This document shows, piece by piece, positions 51,385 through 61,809 of a stretch of 64,000 nt of DNA. The first letter of the stretch is position 1. Each line of letters starts with the position of its first letter. The stretch comes from Archivesica marissinica (taxonomy: Eukaryota; Mollusca; Bivalvia; Venerida; Vesicomyidae), in contig CM026387.1 of assembly GCA_014843695.1 (NCBI GenBank), positions 76,699,548 through 76,763,547 on the forward strand, read 5' to 3'. The notes under the pieces were generated by a model, which was given only the letters and a program-made list of their open reading frames with translations, did no database searches and was not told the origin of the DNA. The position numbers were made by a program, and so were the translations under genes.

Positions 51385-54300
51385 CTGAAATAAGTAAACG
51401 TTAATTATAGATGATAATGTGCACGGATAGTGTGTTTTTCGTTCATGATGTTGCATCACTGTGTACAACTAGTATGTGTTAAAAATGCTTAAAAGTGCTA
51501 TTAAAATATATCGACGTTTCTTTTACGTATTTTTAAAATAAGGCGTTTACTGTAAATCTTGTTGATATTTGAACACAGTAAAGTGCGCTTTATACATTAA
51601 AATCGAAAATCGCCGTGTACAACGGCCAGTGGTACTGTGGTGTTTGACGAGTAAACGAGTAAAATTGATATCTTTTTAGAAAACAAATATAGGCAAATTT
51701 GGTATCAATCTGTGTGAATTATTGGGTAAATTAGTGCAATGTGTGAAGGATTATTTTCTTCACTCATGATAGTAAAATCCATAATTATAAAATTTGTAAC
51801 GAAAAGGTAACGCTCAATATAAAAGTGCACATTTTTATGGTGTGCGTATAGAACCAAATACTTACATGTTACGCCACATCCCTGTGAGTTACAATAATCA
51901 CCATGGCAACATTCTAGACACGTTATTATACCTCCTGTCTCATCGGCAGCTACCCCTAGCGAACTATTGTCCGCCATTCGTTTTGTCGAGCATCTCTAGA
52001 AAACATGTCGACAAATGTTTTATAAAATAATTTGATGAGACTGAATTAAGCGATCTGTAGTGTGACGTGTTACATACATATTGTGACGTGTATGTTCTAC
52101 TATTGTGAAGCGCTATGCATTATAAACACTATGTGGTTATCAATTACGGGTCAGTAGTCCAGTGGTTAACACATTAGACTGCGAATCCATGGATCGCAGG
52201 TTCGATCCCCCGCCTGACCCTGATACAATTAACAGTCTTTTAGCTGGGCCTTTAAACGAGGTCTCGTGTTTGGTGTTCTGCACAATGCACGTAAAAGAAC
52301 CAGATGAGATTCTGGAAAGGGTCTATGTCTGTATCATTGCACTATCCTCCAAAACTCTAAAATGACTAATCTCTTCAGGAGGCGTCGCTCATATGGGCAA
52401 CCGGTAGCGACGATAAATAAACGTAAGACACACACTAAGAATAAGAAACACAATCACTAGTTATGTAAGCGAACCTTCGACTTGTGTACTAACCGATAGA
52501 CAAGCCAACTAACTCACCATGCTGTCCACACAACCGATGTCATAGAATACATGTCCGCTGTCAGACACCAACTGCTTTGTATGACACAACTACAATAGAC
52601 AAACCAACTCACCATGCTGTCCACGCAACCGGTGTCATAGAATACATGTCCGCTGTCAGATACCAACTGCTTTGTATGACACAACTACAATAGACAAGCC
52701 AACTCACCAGGCTGTCCACGCAACCGATGTCATAGAATACATGTCCGCTGTCAGACACCAACTGCTTTGTATGACACAACTACAATAGACAAGCCAACTC
52801 ACCAGGCTGTCCACGCAACCGATGTCATAGAATACATGTCCGCTGTCAGATACCAACTGCTTTGTATGGCACACCTACAATAAACAGCATACATAAAATG
52901 CATCTATGTACACTACGTTCTTTGTAAAGAATTATGTGCTAGACAATGGCGGTATTAAAAGTCATGGAACAACAAGACAAATGTAAAATACTGAGCATAC
53001 ATGTTGTCGCCATAAAAGCGCCGTCACACCTATTCGTCGTCGCAAGTGACAATGTCAGTCCCGTTAGCCCCTGGGTTGTCGGTACCTCAATGCCGTTCGA
53101 GTAGTGTCCTCACTGAGTTCACTGTGTTGTCGGTACCTCAGTGCCGTTCGAGTAGTGTCCTCACTGAGTTCACTGTGTTTTCGGTACCTCAATGCCGTTC
53201 GAGTAGTGTCCTCACTGAGTTCACTGTTTTGTCGGTACCTCAATGCCGTTCGAGTAGTGTCCTCACTGTGTTGTCGGTACCTCAGTGCCGTTCGAGTAGT
53301 GTCCTCACTGAGTTCACTGTGTTGTCGGTACCTCAATGCCGTTCGAGTAGTGTCCTCACTGAGTTCACTGTGTTGTCGGTACCTCAATGCCGTTCGAGTA
53401 GTGTTCTCACTGAGTTCACCGTGTTGTCGGTACCTCAATGCCGTTCGAGTAGTGTCCTCACTGAGTTCACTGTGTTGTCGGTACCTCAATGCCGTTCGAG
53501 TAGTGTCCTCACTAAGTTCACTGTGTTGTCGGTACCTCAATGCCGTTCGAGTAGTGTCCTCACTGAGTTCACTGTGTTGTCGGTACCTCAGTGCCGTTCG
53601 AGTAGTGTCCTCACTGAGTTCACTGTGTTGTCGGTACCTCAGTGCCGTTCGAGTAGTGTCCTCACTGAGTTCACTGTGTTGTCGGTACCTCAATGCCGTT
53701 CGAGTAGTGTCCTCACTGAGTTCACTGTGTTGTCGGTACCTCAGTGCCGTTCGAGTAGTGTCCTCACTGAGTTCACTGTGTTGTCGGTACCTCAATGCCG
53801 TTCGAGTAGTGTTTGCACTGGGTTCACTGGGTTGTCGGTACCTCAGTGCCGTTCGAGTAGTGTCCTCATTGAGTTCACTGTGTTGTCGGTACCTCAGTGC
53901 CGTTCGAGTAGTGTTTGCACTGGGTTCACTGGGTTGTCGGTACCTCAGTGCCGTTCGAGTAGTGTCTGCACTGAGTTCACAACTAGTCCGTATCACTCAC
54001 GTTCTGGTCAGAGCATGGAAGCGAGACGTCTGTTGTGAATAGTTCAAAACAAACGTAGCGGATTGGTTTAAACATATTTATTCATTCATAATGTACAGTA
54101 CATATCTATTGTATACAGAATGAAAATGGATTTAATCGAAAGCTGTAAGCTTATTGAGAGTACATGTATCTCCATTACATATATAAATGTGTGCACTATA
54201 GGCAATTAAGACGTAAACGTATTATGTAGCGAAACCAAAATATATAATACGTATATGCAATTATAGCTAGATAAACGGGGAATGGGAGGGGGTAGAAAGC

Positions 54301-55707
54301 GATGAAATAACACATACAGTTTTCATGGTGTATCACTATGCAAGCGCGTGCCGTCAGACCCTGTTTACAGAAACGTTTAGACTTTTCTACGTAGCGCATT
54401 GACGTTCAAGAACGTCAAGATCTCAAGTATCAATGAATCCTCACGCCGTACTCCCCAATTACATCGACCAGTATTCACTTTTCTCTGTCGTGATACAAAC
54501 GCCATGCGAGCACAGTCGGTGTGACAGGCCCTTATTGACGAGTGTTAATGTGCAGAGATACAATAGGTATGACAACACGATGCCCTCAACGTAGATATAC
54601 AAATAAAATGCAATCAAATATAGGACTATAAGTAAGAACTGCACATTGGAATTATATAGCAATGTAAAAGCTGAAAAGTATAGAAACTATATATAATATG
54701 TTATGGAATATGTTCATATATAGGGTTGGCTACTCGAGTAGACAGGGAATGAGACAAATAATGATAATAAATATGTCTAACAATGTGCATATATGACTTA
54801 TGGGGGTATCTTCAAAATATGTAGGAAGCTAGCTGGTTAAATACGTATGTACAGCACGCCAGACCGTAGAAATGTTGTCGGTTGGAATACGTGCGCGTGT
54901 GTGTGTATATATATTATACAATCGAAAATTCAAAATGCCTAATGTATGAATTTGTGTATGCCTTTTGTGTTTCAAGTTTATTTTATAGACATTTATTTTA
55001 ACTCGATTGCGAAACAAGATTTTACAACGTTATATTAATCGCTCTCGAGACATCACACTGACATACATCGCCACGTCCGCTTCAACAAGTGTGAAAGGCC
55101 CGTCGGGTCAGACGGGGGATCGAACATGCGATCCAGTTAACCACTGGACTACATATCCGTCTGTTATCCTCAACTAATTAATTCTGTAAGTATTATAGTA
55201 CTTAGTTGCTGATCCCAGGTAACACTGATAGCTACCTCATGAACACCACATTCTGTCACGTGATCGCAATCACGCGGGAACGGTATTCGTGTACAGTCGA
55301 AGCACCGGGTCCCAGCATCTGCAGGAATAAAGACATATCGTATAATATAGGAACCAACATCGACCAATCCACAAGTTGTACGAGATATGTACGAATAACA
55401 TTCGTATTGGAAATTACATATCAAGCAATGTTTATTATAGACAATACAATATATACATTTGTCTATAATAAACATTGCATGCATATATATATATATAGCT
55501 TACTACTTCAAATGAAGAGAAGGCACATGCTTTAAACGACTAGTTTCTATCAACAGATAGACACTGACATCGTATTGAAAATAAGTAAAAATGTCATGTT
55601 GATGAAAACTGCACGCAGACGGCGACAACTATTTTAAAATACGAACCTGACTGCGTTAGGAACAACAACAACGACATGCTCATACACACGTTCATTGTCG
55701 TTCTCAT
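51287..55707 (-). CDS. Ly6/uPAR (LU) three-finger domain gene, secreted or GPI-type, 3' part missing
   Basis: Exons joined in frame: 55647-55707 (signal peptide), 55236-55318, one of four copies within 52518-52874, 51866-51995, 51287-51384; 444 nt, 148 codons. The signal peptide is MRTTMNVCMSMSLLLFLTQS. Domain 1 begins GTRCFDC, has RDCDHVTECGVHE, then a CHTK exon with YDIGC, and ends CCHGDYCN, the CC-x-x-D-x-CN signature of LU domains. Domain 2 begins AVCFNC with GDCDKVTVCSRDE, the same pattern and intron phases (1 in, 0 out) as domain 1, so the gene carries at least two duplicated domains. LU proteins are extracellular disulfide-rich ligands or membrane-anchored modulators; a specific role cannot be given. 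The remaining domain 2 exons, stop codon and any GPI signal are not found in the 35-bp array or beyond. Start chosen because the ATG at 55707 gives a good hydrophobic leader and correct phase. Confidence 0.8.
51866..51995 (-). CDS. Ly6-like gene exon 4, end of LU domain 1
   Basis: Acceptor TTTTCTAG|AGA, donor ACAT|GTAAGTATTT. Encodes RCSTKRMADNSSLGVAADE, then TCLECCHGDYCNSQGCGVT. The CCHGDYCN end is the clearest family mark. Leaves in phase 1. Confidence 0.83.
52146..52436 (+). mobile_element. SINE family 1 copy in a Ly6-like gene intron
   Basis: A-box region CAGTAGTCCAGTGGTTAACA, B box GGTTCGATCCC, and the usual CGATAAATAAACGTAAGACA tail. Between exon 4 and the exon 3 array. Confidence 0.87.
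52518..52589 (-). CDS. Ly6-like gene exon 3, tandem copy d
   Basis: Same splice sites; 24 codons. Encodes YDIGC and ends VDSM. Nearest copy to exon 4. All four copies keep open frames and both splice sites. Confidence 0.74.
52613..52684 (-). CDS. Ly6-like gene exon 3, tandem copy c
   Basis: Same splice sites; 24 codons. Differs by Ile to Thr in YDTGC and ends VDSM. Confidence 0.72.
52708..52779 (-). CDS. Ly6-like gene exon 3, tandem copy b
   Basis: Acceptor TATTGTAG|TTG, donor AGCCTG|GTGAGT; 24 codons. Encodes LCHTKQLVSDSGHVFYDIGC then VDSL. Separated from copy a by 23 nt, GTGAGTTGGCTTG then TCTATTGTAG. Confidence 0.72.
52803..52874 (-). CDS. Ly6-like gene exon 3, tandem copy a
   Basis: Acceptor TATTGTAG|GTG, donor AGCCTG|GTGAGT; 24 codons, phase 0-0. 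Encodes VCHTKQLVSDSGHVFYDIGC then VDSL. The only copy starting with Val, as in other LU genes where the exon begins V/L-C. Confidence 0.75.
53070..53990. repeat. Minisatellite, 51-bp unit x18
   Basis: Copies of GTCGGTACCTCAATGCCGTT, CGAGTAGTGTCCTCACTGAG, TTCACTGTGTT. Each has a KpnI site (GGTACC). Unit of 17 codons gives frames of over 300 codons on both strands; none resembles a protein family. Intron of the Ly6-like gene. Confidence 0.97.
54040..54989. other. Ly6-like gene intron, no gene seen
   Basis: AT-rich unique-looking sequence with a short GTGTGTGTATATATAT tract near 54899. No exon or repeat recognised. Confidence 0.6.
54990..55080 (-). mobile_element. SINE family 3, 3' fragment
   Basis: Keeps TTTATTTTAACTCGATTGCG and CTCTCGAGACATC of the family tail. 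Confidence 0.65.
55098..55164 (-). mobile_element. SINE family 1, head fragment
   Basis: Complement reads ACGGATATGTAGTCCAGTGG and contains GATCCCCCGTCTGACCCGAC; only the tRNA-like head remains. Confidence 0.7.
55236..55318 (-). CDS. Ly6-like gene exon 2, first part of LU domain 1
   Basis: Acceptor TTCCTGCAG|ATG, donor CATGAG|GTAGCT. Encodes (D)AGTRCFDCTRIPFPRDCDH then VTECGVHE, four cysteines with LU spacing. Enters in phase 1, leaves in phase 0. Confidence 0.82.
55425..55478. repeat. Perfect 20-bp inverted repeat, 14-nt loop
   Basis: GCAATGTTTATTATAGACAA at 55425-55444 and its exact complement TTGTCTATAATAAACATTGC at 55459-55478. In intron 1 of the Ly6-like gene. Could fold as a hairpin in RNA; may be the core of a small foldback element. 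Confidence 0.85.
55647..55707 (-). CDS. Ly6-like gene exon 1, signal peptide
   Basis: ATG at 55707-55705. Encodes 20 residues with a SLLLFL core and ends TCAG|GTTCGT, leaving one base of an Asp codon. The short n-region has one Arg. Too short for an ORF scan. Upstream promoter not identified. Confidence 0.72.
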
Positions 55708-55709
55708 TC

Positions 55710-56068
55710 TGTTCCTGAATGGTACATGTATACTTTCGTTTCTTTCTGCGCGACCTTTGTAATCTTATCTATTGTATTTCACTTATTTATCAAAATGTAA
55801 CTTAATATGTCGCATTAGTAGTTCAGTAGTCAATATAGGTACAGCTCTGGCAATTAATATATTGATAGTGTCGGCCCGTTCAATTCATTGAAGAATAGTT
55901 TAGTGCAACATTTTTTCACAATAAGAACAACACAATTAAAAATTACATATCACAATTTCATTAAATCAATATAGAGAGGATATTTGTTTGTTTTGAATGA
56001 ATATGAGAAGTGAGAAAATTTCAAATATTTTCACAAGCGCATAGACAGTATATAGTATTATAGACAGT
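55710..56068. other. Upstream of the Ly6-like gene, no gene seen
   Basis: AT-rich. The promoter of the Ly6-like gene should be here, but no convincing TATA or initiator can be chosen by eye. Confidence 0.4.
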
Positions 56069-56195
56069 AACCTAATGTTCTTCATGAACACCTAATGTTC
56101 TCTATGAACACCTAATGTTCTCTACGAACACCTAATGTTCTCTACAAATACCTAATGTGATCCATGAACACCTAATGTTCTCTATGAACATACAT
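56069..56195. repeat. Tandem repeat, 20-bp unit x6
   Basis: Copies of CCTAATGTTCTCTATGAACA with changes; each unit is itself partly palindromic (TTC, GAA). Confidence 0.9.
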
Positions 56196-56607
56196 AGATC
56201 ATGAGTAACTCCAATTACACATAATTATATATTTCAATAAACCAAAATGTTTCGTGCGACATATTTTGACATTAGCAGCAGACCTTTCCAAAACGACAAT
56301 GCAGTTATCATTTGTTTCAAATGTATGTAGTAATAAGTATGTTTACAAAGATATTTATAATTTAACAAAATAAATATATCGAACTAGGCAGGTATACAAA
56401 CTATTTCATTTGGCGAGACATTCAGTTTAGGATGTTAGAACACACAATATCGATCATCGAGTATACGTGATATAATACAGTCTATAATCTGATATGGAAT
56501 GTAGACTGCTTCTCAACCAACATCATCAGCATGGATGCCGCCGTCCTTGAGTGTTTCGGCCCTCTAATTCCATGGACACTCTGGTGGCGGTGGGCCCACA
56601 GTGGTGA

Positions 56608-57164
56608 TCAGTCACTGCGCGTTGGTTGATTGCTTCCATCTGTCATCAGTCTGCAAACGGACTGGGAACAGAAGCCTCTCGCGCCTACTTCTACTGGGAA
56701 CAGCCAAGTACGCCAACCTCGTTGCTTGCAGAGTTCCAGCTCTGTATACTTCGCCTTCTTCCTTTCGTAGGCCTCTTCGCACCTTGTCTCCCATGGTACT
56801 GTCAGCTCAATGACGATGAGCTTCTTCCCTGTCTTGGACCACAGTACGATGTGTGGCCGTTGGGTCGTCTGGACCACGTCGGGGAAAACAAGTCTCTTCC
56901 CAAGGTCAACCTCCATGTTCCAGCCCGATGTGCCATCCAGAATCGATGACTTGTGTAGTGTCTGTGTCTTCCTGGTCTCACCCGGCTTGACAAAGGCGAT
57001 GTGCCCATGGTGGGGATCTTCTTCCGCTCTTTCTCCAGCCAGTCAGCCAACTCCCTGAGGACTGAGTCGTGTCTCCATCTGTATCTGCCCTGTGTCATCG
57101 AGTATACATATACTTTGGCCAAACTATCATTCACTTCTTGAAGCACTCTCCCATTAGTAAACAT
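56608..57164 (-). pseudogene. Decayed C-terminal region of a retroelement-type ORF with nuclease-like motif
   Basis: Two overlapping minus-strand frames form one broken region. The upstream one has SMTQGRYRWRHDSVLRELAD, then a frame change near 56.95-57.0 kb. The downstream one has EVDLGKRLVF, RPHIVLWSKTGKKLIVIELT, ERKKAKYTEL and FPVEVGARGF. In invertebrate genomes this block is common at the end of reverse-transcriptase-type ORFs. The RP-x-IVLW to IELTVPW spacing looks like a PD-(D/E)xK nuclease fold, with the usual Asp replaced by His (RPH). No reverse transcriptase is seen upstream. Family placement is from memory and is tentative. Confidence 0.65.
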
Positions 57165-57251
57165 TGATCCATTTAATTACCTGATCAACACACCGGCCTT
57201 TGCCGTCCATTCCACTCCAAAACCCCTGTGTATATATATACACTAGAGTAT

Positions 57252-57315
57252 ACGAAACTGGTAATCCAGGGCTCGCAGGTTCGATGTCTGAGCCTAATAA
57301 AATTTACAGTCCTTG
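57252..57315 (+). mobile_element. SINE family 1, head fragment
   Basis: ACTGGTAATCCAGGGCTCGC then AGGTTCGATGTCTGAGCCTA; a short remnant of the tRNA-like half. Confidence 0.6.
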
Positions 57316-57506
57316 TAATGGACAAGTGGTTACGGTCATTGACTTCAAATCGCTTGTCGTTCATCCTGTCGATCGAATCCTACTCGGTTGTCGGATACTT
57401 TCATGAGTAAGATATCTAGCTGGCTTGAGGTGGGTCGGTGGTTCTACTCGGCCGTCTGTCTGTACCTGAAATACTGTTTGAAGGTCTTCCGGTGTCTTCC
57501 TCCACC

Positions 57507-57985
57507 AATAACAGCTGGAGGGTCCGCTCGCCCATATGGTCCGCCGGAGGCGAGGGTAAATAAGCTCAATCATCATCAGCTGGAGGGTCCGCTCGCCCAT
57601 ATGGTCTGTCGGAGACGAGGGTAAATAAGGTCAATCATCATCAGCTGGAGGGTCCGCTCGCCCATATGGTCCGCCGGAGGCGAGGATAAATAAGCTCAAT
57701 CATCATCAGCTGGAGGGTCCGCTCGCCCATATGATCCGCCGGAGGCGAGGGTAAATAAGCTCAATCATCATCAGCTGGAGGGTCTGCTCGCCCATATGGT
57801 CCGTCGGAGACGAGGGTAAATAAGCTCAATCATCATCAGCTGGAGGGTCCGCTCGCCCATATGGTCCGTCGGAGACGAGGGTAAATAAGCTCAATCATCA
57901 TCAGCTGGAAGGTCCGCTCGCCCATATGGTCCGTCGGAGACGAGGGTAAATAAGCTCAATCATCATCAGCTGGAGGGTCGCCATG
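57507..57985. repeat. Minisatellite, 65-bp unit x7
   Basis: Copies of CAGCTGGAGGGTCCGCTCGC, CCATATGGTCCGCCGGAGGC, GAGGGTAAATAAGCTCAATC, ATCAT. GC-rich against its surroundings. Confidence 0.96.
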
Positions 57986-58499
57986 TGACCTGAGCTATCG
58001 GTGCAACATTAAATCCCAAAATAAACAACACAGCAATGGACGCAACATTCTATGCACCAAAACTACGATGCCGAAAGATTGATAATTATAAATATGACGG
58101 TAAAAATACGATGCTATGGCGATGTAGTTTTATCGCTTATTCAGCATCGTACTTTCATATTTGTGTACACCTCTGGATTGTAACGACCGTCAAGCTGACA
58201 GTCACAGTCTTCAATTAATAATTTGAATTCAAAATGCACCACACCAAACACAACATTGCTTTCAGCATGCATGTGATACTCCAGCATGGATACAATATTT
58301 CACTGGTCCAAAGTTGCATTCCTTATTCCAAAACTACATGGGATAAATAAAAGTGAACATTCCAAACAGCTGAATTATATATTTAATTTTACCAATCACA
58401 GTATCACAGAGATGCTTTTAACTTTGATTTAAAACTGAATACGAAACATTAAAGACAAAATATTCAATATAGTTAAAACATCATCTGCCATCTAATGAC

Positions 58500-58500
<1 letters not shown>
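57986..58500. other. No gene seen
   Basis: AT-rich sequence without recognisable coding or repeat structure; a 60-codon frame at 58036 looks like chance. Confidence 0.55.
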
Positions 58501-58546
<46 letters not shown>

Positions 58547-58600
58547 TATATATCTATCTATATATCTATCTAATCTAATCTAATCTTATCTATCTATCTT
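58501..58600. repeat. Compound microsatellite (AATC)n then (TATC)n
   Basis: About eleven AATC repeats followed by TATCTATC and AATCTAATC forms. Confidence 0.95.
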
Positions 58601-58913
58601 CCTCTAATGTTAAACCCCTCGTCAGGATGTAGACATGTTGCGTGTCAAAAACCACAAAGAAGTTATAAAGTAGGAGTAGTTAAAAGCATAAATATAAGAA
58701 AGTAATGAAAAGTAGGTTGGGTTAAGAGTTTAAAAGCAGCTGCGCAGAACAACTATGGACTGACATGATCAATACAGCAAACTGCCGTATTGAATTGCTC
58801 TATGGTAGGGAGATGGACAATGTCAGGAGGGAGATGGTTCCAATGGTAGATTGTTCTTGGAAAAGAGGAAGAATTGTAGTAGTCTGTAGTTGCTGTAATT
58901 AACCTATCACCTT

Positions 58914-59249
58914 GTAATGCAACATTATACAAATATTTCATCTCAGCAAAGCCGAGGTTGACATTATTTTTCTAAGGGGTTGACAATATCCACTGTCCCA
59001 CTCACCGAGGTGAAATATTTATTTTGCTATGCCGAACAATCAGCTGATGTGACTTTATGTTGTTTGGCATAAAACAATTTTTCTTCAACAAAACATTTTT
59101 CATGAAAACAGGATGGCGCCATAATAAATAAATTAAATTAAAAGGTAAAGTCCGAGTAGCCCGATTTTGTTCTGCCGTGAGACATTGAAAAATGTCGCCC
59201 GCTCAAGTATGGCAAATTTTGCATGGGGTAGTCACGTGAGGTATAACAA
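58914..59249. repeat. Duplicated segment, copy 1
   Basis: Shares with 59502-59885 the run from ATGCAACATTATACAAATAT through GAGGTGAAATATTTATTTTG to CAGTATTAC-like sequence, with many small changes and short insertions. Function unknown. Confidence 0.85.
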
Positions 59250-59501
59250 ACAGTAGGTTTGATCCCCCGTCTGACACTAATAAAATTAACAGTCTTTCAG
59301 TTGGGACTTTAAACGTCTTCAAAGGTCTTGTGTCGGTGCTTTATACCGTGCACGTAAAAGAACCAGACGAGACTCTGCAATGGGTCTCTGTCTGTATCAT
59401 TGCACTATCCTCCAAAAATCTAAAATGATTAATATCTTCAGGAGGCGTCGTCGCTCATATGGGCAACCGGTAGCGAAGATAAATAAATGTAAAACACACA
59501 A
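59250..59501 (+). mobile_element. SINE family 1, 5'-truncated copy
   Basis: Begins at the B box (TAGGTTTGATCCCCCGTCTG) and continues through the body to TAAATAAATGTAAAACACAC. Sits exactly between the two copies of the duplicated segment. Confidence 0.85.
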
Positions 59502-59885
59502 AAATGCAACATTATACAAATATTTCATCTCAGCAAAGCCGAGGTCGACATTATTTTTCTAAGGGTTGACAATATCCACTGTCCCACTCACCGAGGTGAA
59601 ATATTTATTTTGCTATGCCGAACAATCAGCTGTTCTGGCTTTATGTTGTTTGGCATAGAACAATAAAACATTTTTCTTCAACAAAACATTTTTCGTGAAA
59701 ACAAGATGGCGTCATAACAAATAAAATCACATTGAAATTAAACGGTAAAGTCCGAGTAGCGTGATTTTGCTCCGAATGAGGCTGTTCGAGGTGAGACATT
59801 GCCATGAGACATTGAAAAATGTCGGCCGCTCAGGTACAGTACATTTTGCATGGGGTAATCACGTGAGGCATAACAAACAGTATTA
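59502..59885. repeat. Duplicated segment, copy 2
   Basis: Partner of 58914-59249; for example TTTTTCTTCAACAAAACATT and GCATGGGGTAATCACGTGAG. Confidence 0.85.
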
Positions 59886-60011
59886 CCTGCATCATTTAAC
59901 ACAAATTCGTACTTTTAAAAATAGTTGTAGAATGCATTCATTATTATAAATTTAAATTTCTCAACAAAGTTCTTACTAATATTTATTTTACAAAAATCGC
60001 AATATGTTTCT

Positions 60012-60190
60012 GAACCCTTTCCCTCATAGAAACACCCCTTGATGCTATTATCAATACGACATACATTGACAAAGTAGTAGCCAATCCAATGTTCATAATA
60101 TATCCTTTCCCTCATAGAAGCACCTCTTGATGCCATTACCAATACGACATACATTGACAATGTAGTAACCAAACCAATGTTCATAATAAA
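60012..60190. repeat. Tandem duplication, 90 bp x2
   Basis: Copies begin CCTTTCCCTCATAGAA at 60016 and 60106 and end CAATGTTCATAATA. Low divergence. Confidence 0.88.
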
Positions 60191-60667
60191 GGCCAGAATC
60201 TCGTGTAGTCCCAGTAATATCTATGAAGGTGGATAGATATGGCGACTACTTATCCACTGCATGATAACTAAATTGCTGTCGTTGGTATGGAGATATAATA
60301 GTATATTAACCTAAATCTCTATGAAGGACAGGGTTAAAATACAAATGTAGTATGAGCTATGATACCTCATGCTATTTTTGATTGTGAGTAAAAAATTGGG
60401 TTTTAGGAGAAAGACCTAGGTAAAATGGACAGATTAATGCCGACCACGTTGTGAAGATAACTGATCATTGTTTCTAGATATTAGTTTAAACAATATTTTA
60501 TTCAAGAATGGTACATAACATAAGAATAGTTGCTGCAACAGCACAGTTAGGATTGGGGGAAAAGTTACATAGAAACTTATTTGAATCACTTTCCTTTTTA
60601 GATATCGATAGCTTCTCTTTGTAACACTGAAATTACATCTACAATATCACTGGTTCACTGCAATCCA
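60191..60667. other. No gene seen
   Basis: AT-rich, no exon or repeat recognised. Confidence 0.55.
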
Positions 60668-60671
60668 TTAA

Positions 60672-60906
60672 CCCTTTCAACACTGTATACCTCTAAATAG
60701 GTTTGCAAAAAGTGTAGATCCAGATGAGCCGGCTCGTGACGAGTCGTCTCATCAGGATCTGCACTTTTTGCCAGTAATATTACTATTTTTAGACAAAATT
60801 ACCCATTTTAATAAATGAACTGGTCCAAATGTAATTTATCTTATTAATTTATTGGTCTAAGAATATCATGGATCAGTCCATGCCAGTTACTTGAGTGTTG
60901 ATAGGG
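60672..60906. mobile_element. piggyBac-like MITE, 235 bp
   Basis: Flanked by TTAA on both sides (60668-60671, 60907-60910). Ends CCCTTTCAACACT and AGTGTTGATAGGG are inverted with one mismatch; CCCT ends with TTAA targets suit the piggyBac group. Inside is a 24-bp inverted repeat with two mismatches (60705-60728 and 60748-60771) starting GCAAAAAGTG. Confidence 0.82.
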
Positions 60907-60910
60907 TTAA

Positions 60911-61809
60911 GCAATAGTACATCTAGCTTGCATACCACATTGGATGAACTGGGCTTAGATTAAAATCACATAATTAAATTTTCTTTTTTATGATCACGTA
61001 ACATTCGTAAATGGCATTATAAATAGTATAGTATTGGAATTAAAAACTAATAAAAAAAGATAAAAATGCATTAAAACAAAATTAAGATCCAGCGTTCCGT
61101 TCATCTCATCATCCTGTGTGTATGTCACTCTCCTTTATCACTCAAAGAAATAATAGTTGAAATAAATATCACCTCTCTAATTAAAGCAAGCATTACATCG
61201 TATGAAATAAAAGATATTTGAATTTTTACGTATGGGTAGCAATGCTGCTACACTTCATATACTACAACATTATACTTTGTATACATTTGGTAAACAGTGT
61301 TTTTTTGCAATAAAACAAACTCGAAACCGAAAGTAGACATTTCTGAGTCGATCAGTCACGCACTTAGTTTACAACCGGAACGCATCGTCCGCACTTGTTT
61401 ACATTCGGAATGCATCGTCCCCATTTGTCCCATGTTGTCTTTTTTAATTAAATTACTTGATATGTTGATTCATACCTCTGTTAGCTAAGTCATTTAGGGA
61501 CATTTCTACATCCCCGCGAGTGGTTCGACATTGAGGAAGATAGATAGATAGTCTTTCATGTTCAAAATATATACGTTGTTTTCTACATCCTCTGTTGTTT
61601 CACGCATGCGCGCTGTGCGTGTTTACATTTCGTGTGTTGATAAACAAATCCGCGTATACGACGGTTTAAATTTATTGGAATTTTTATCGTGTCTGAGCGA
61701 CTATTTTGATTTTTGCAAACACACACACATTAGTATTTATATTTTACCCAAAACAATCTTTATTACGATGTAATGCTGCTTTAACCTGTGATAAGTTTCA
61801 TAAAGTTTA
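60911..61809. other. No gene supported
   Basis: Mostly AT-rich. Near 61601-61619 CACGCATGCGCGC resembles an NRF1-type promoter motif, and two frames of 63 and 71 codons follow in the area, but no splice sites or homology support an exon. Confidence 0.4.

Noticed and set aside
53046..54042. Frames of 330, 312 and 310 codons on both strands
   Set aside because: Produced by the 51-bp array; it lies within an intron of the Ly6-like gene and resembles no protein.
59380..59562. A 60-codon plus-strand frame
   Set aside because: It is the SINE family 1 tail read through.
61297..61773. Possible exons of 63 and 71 codons with a nearby NRF1-like motif
   Set aside because: No homology, splice sites or second exon can be shown; the motif also has one mismatch.
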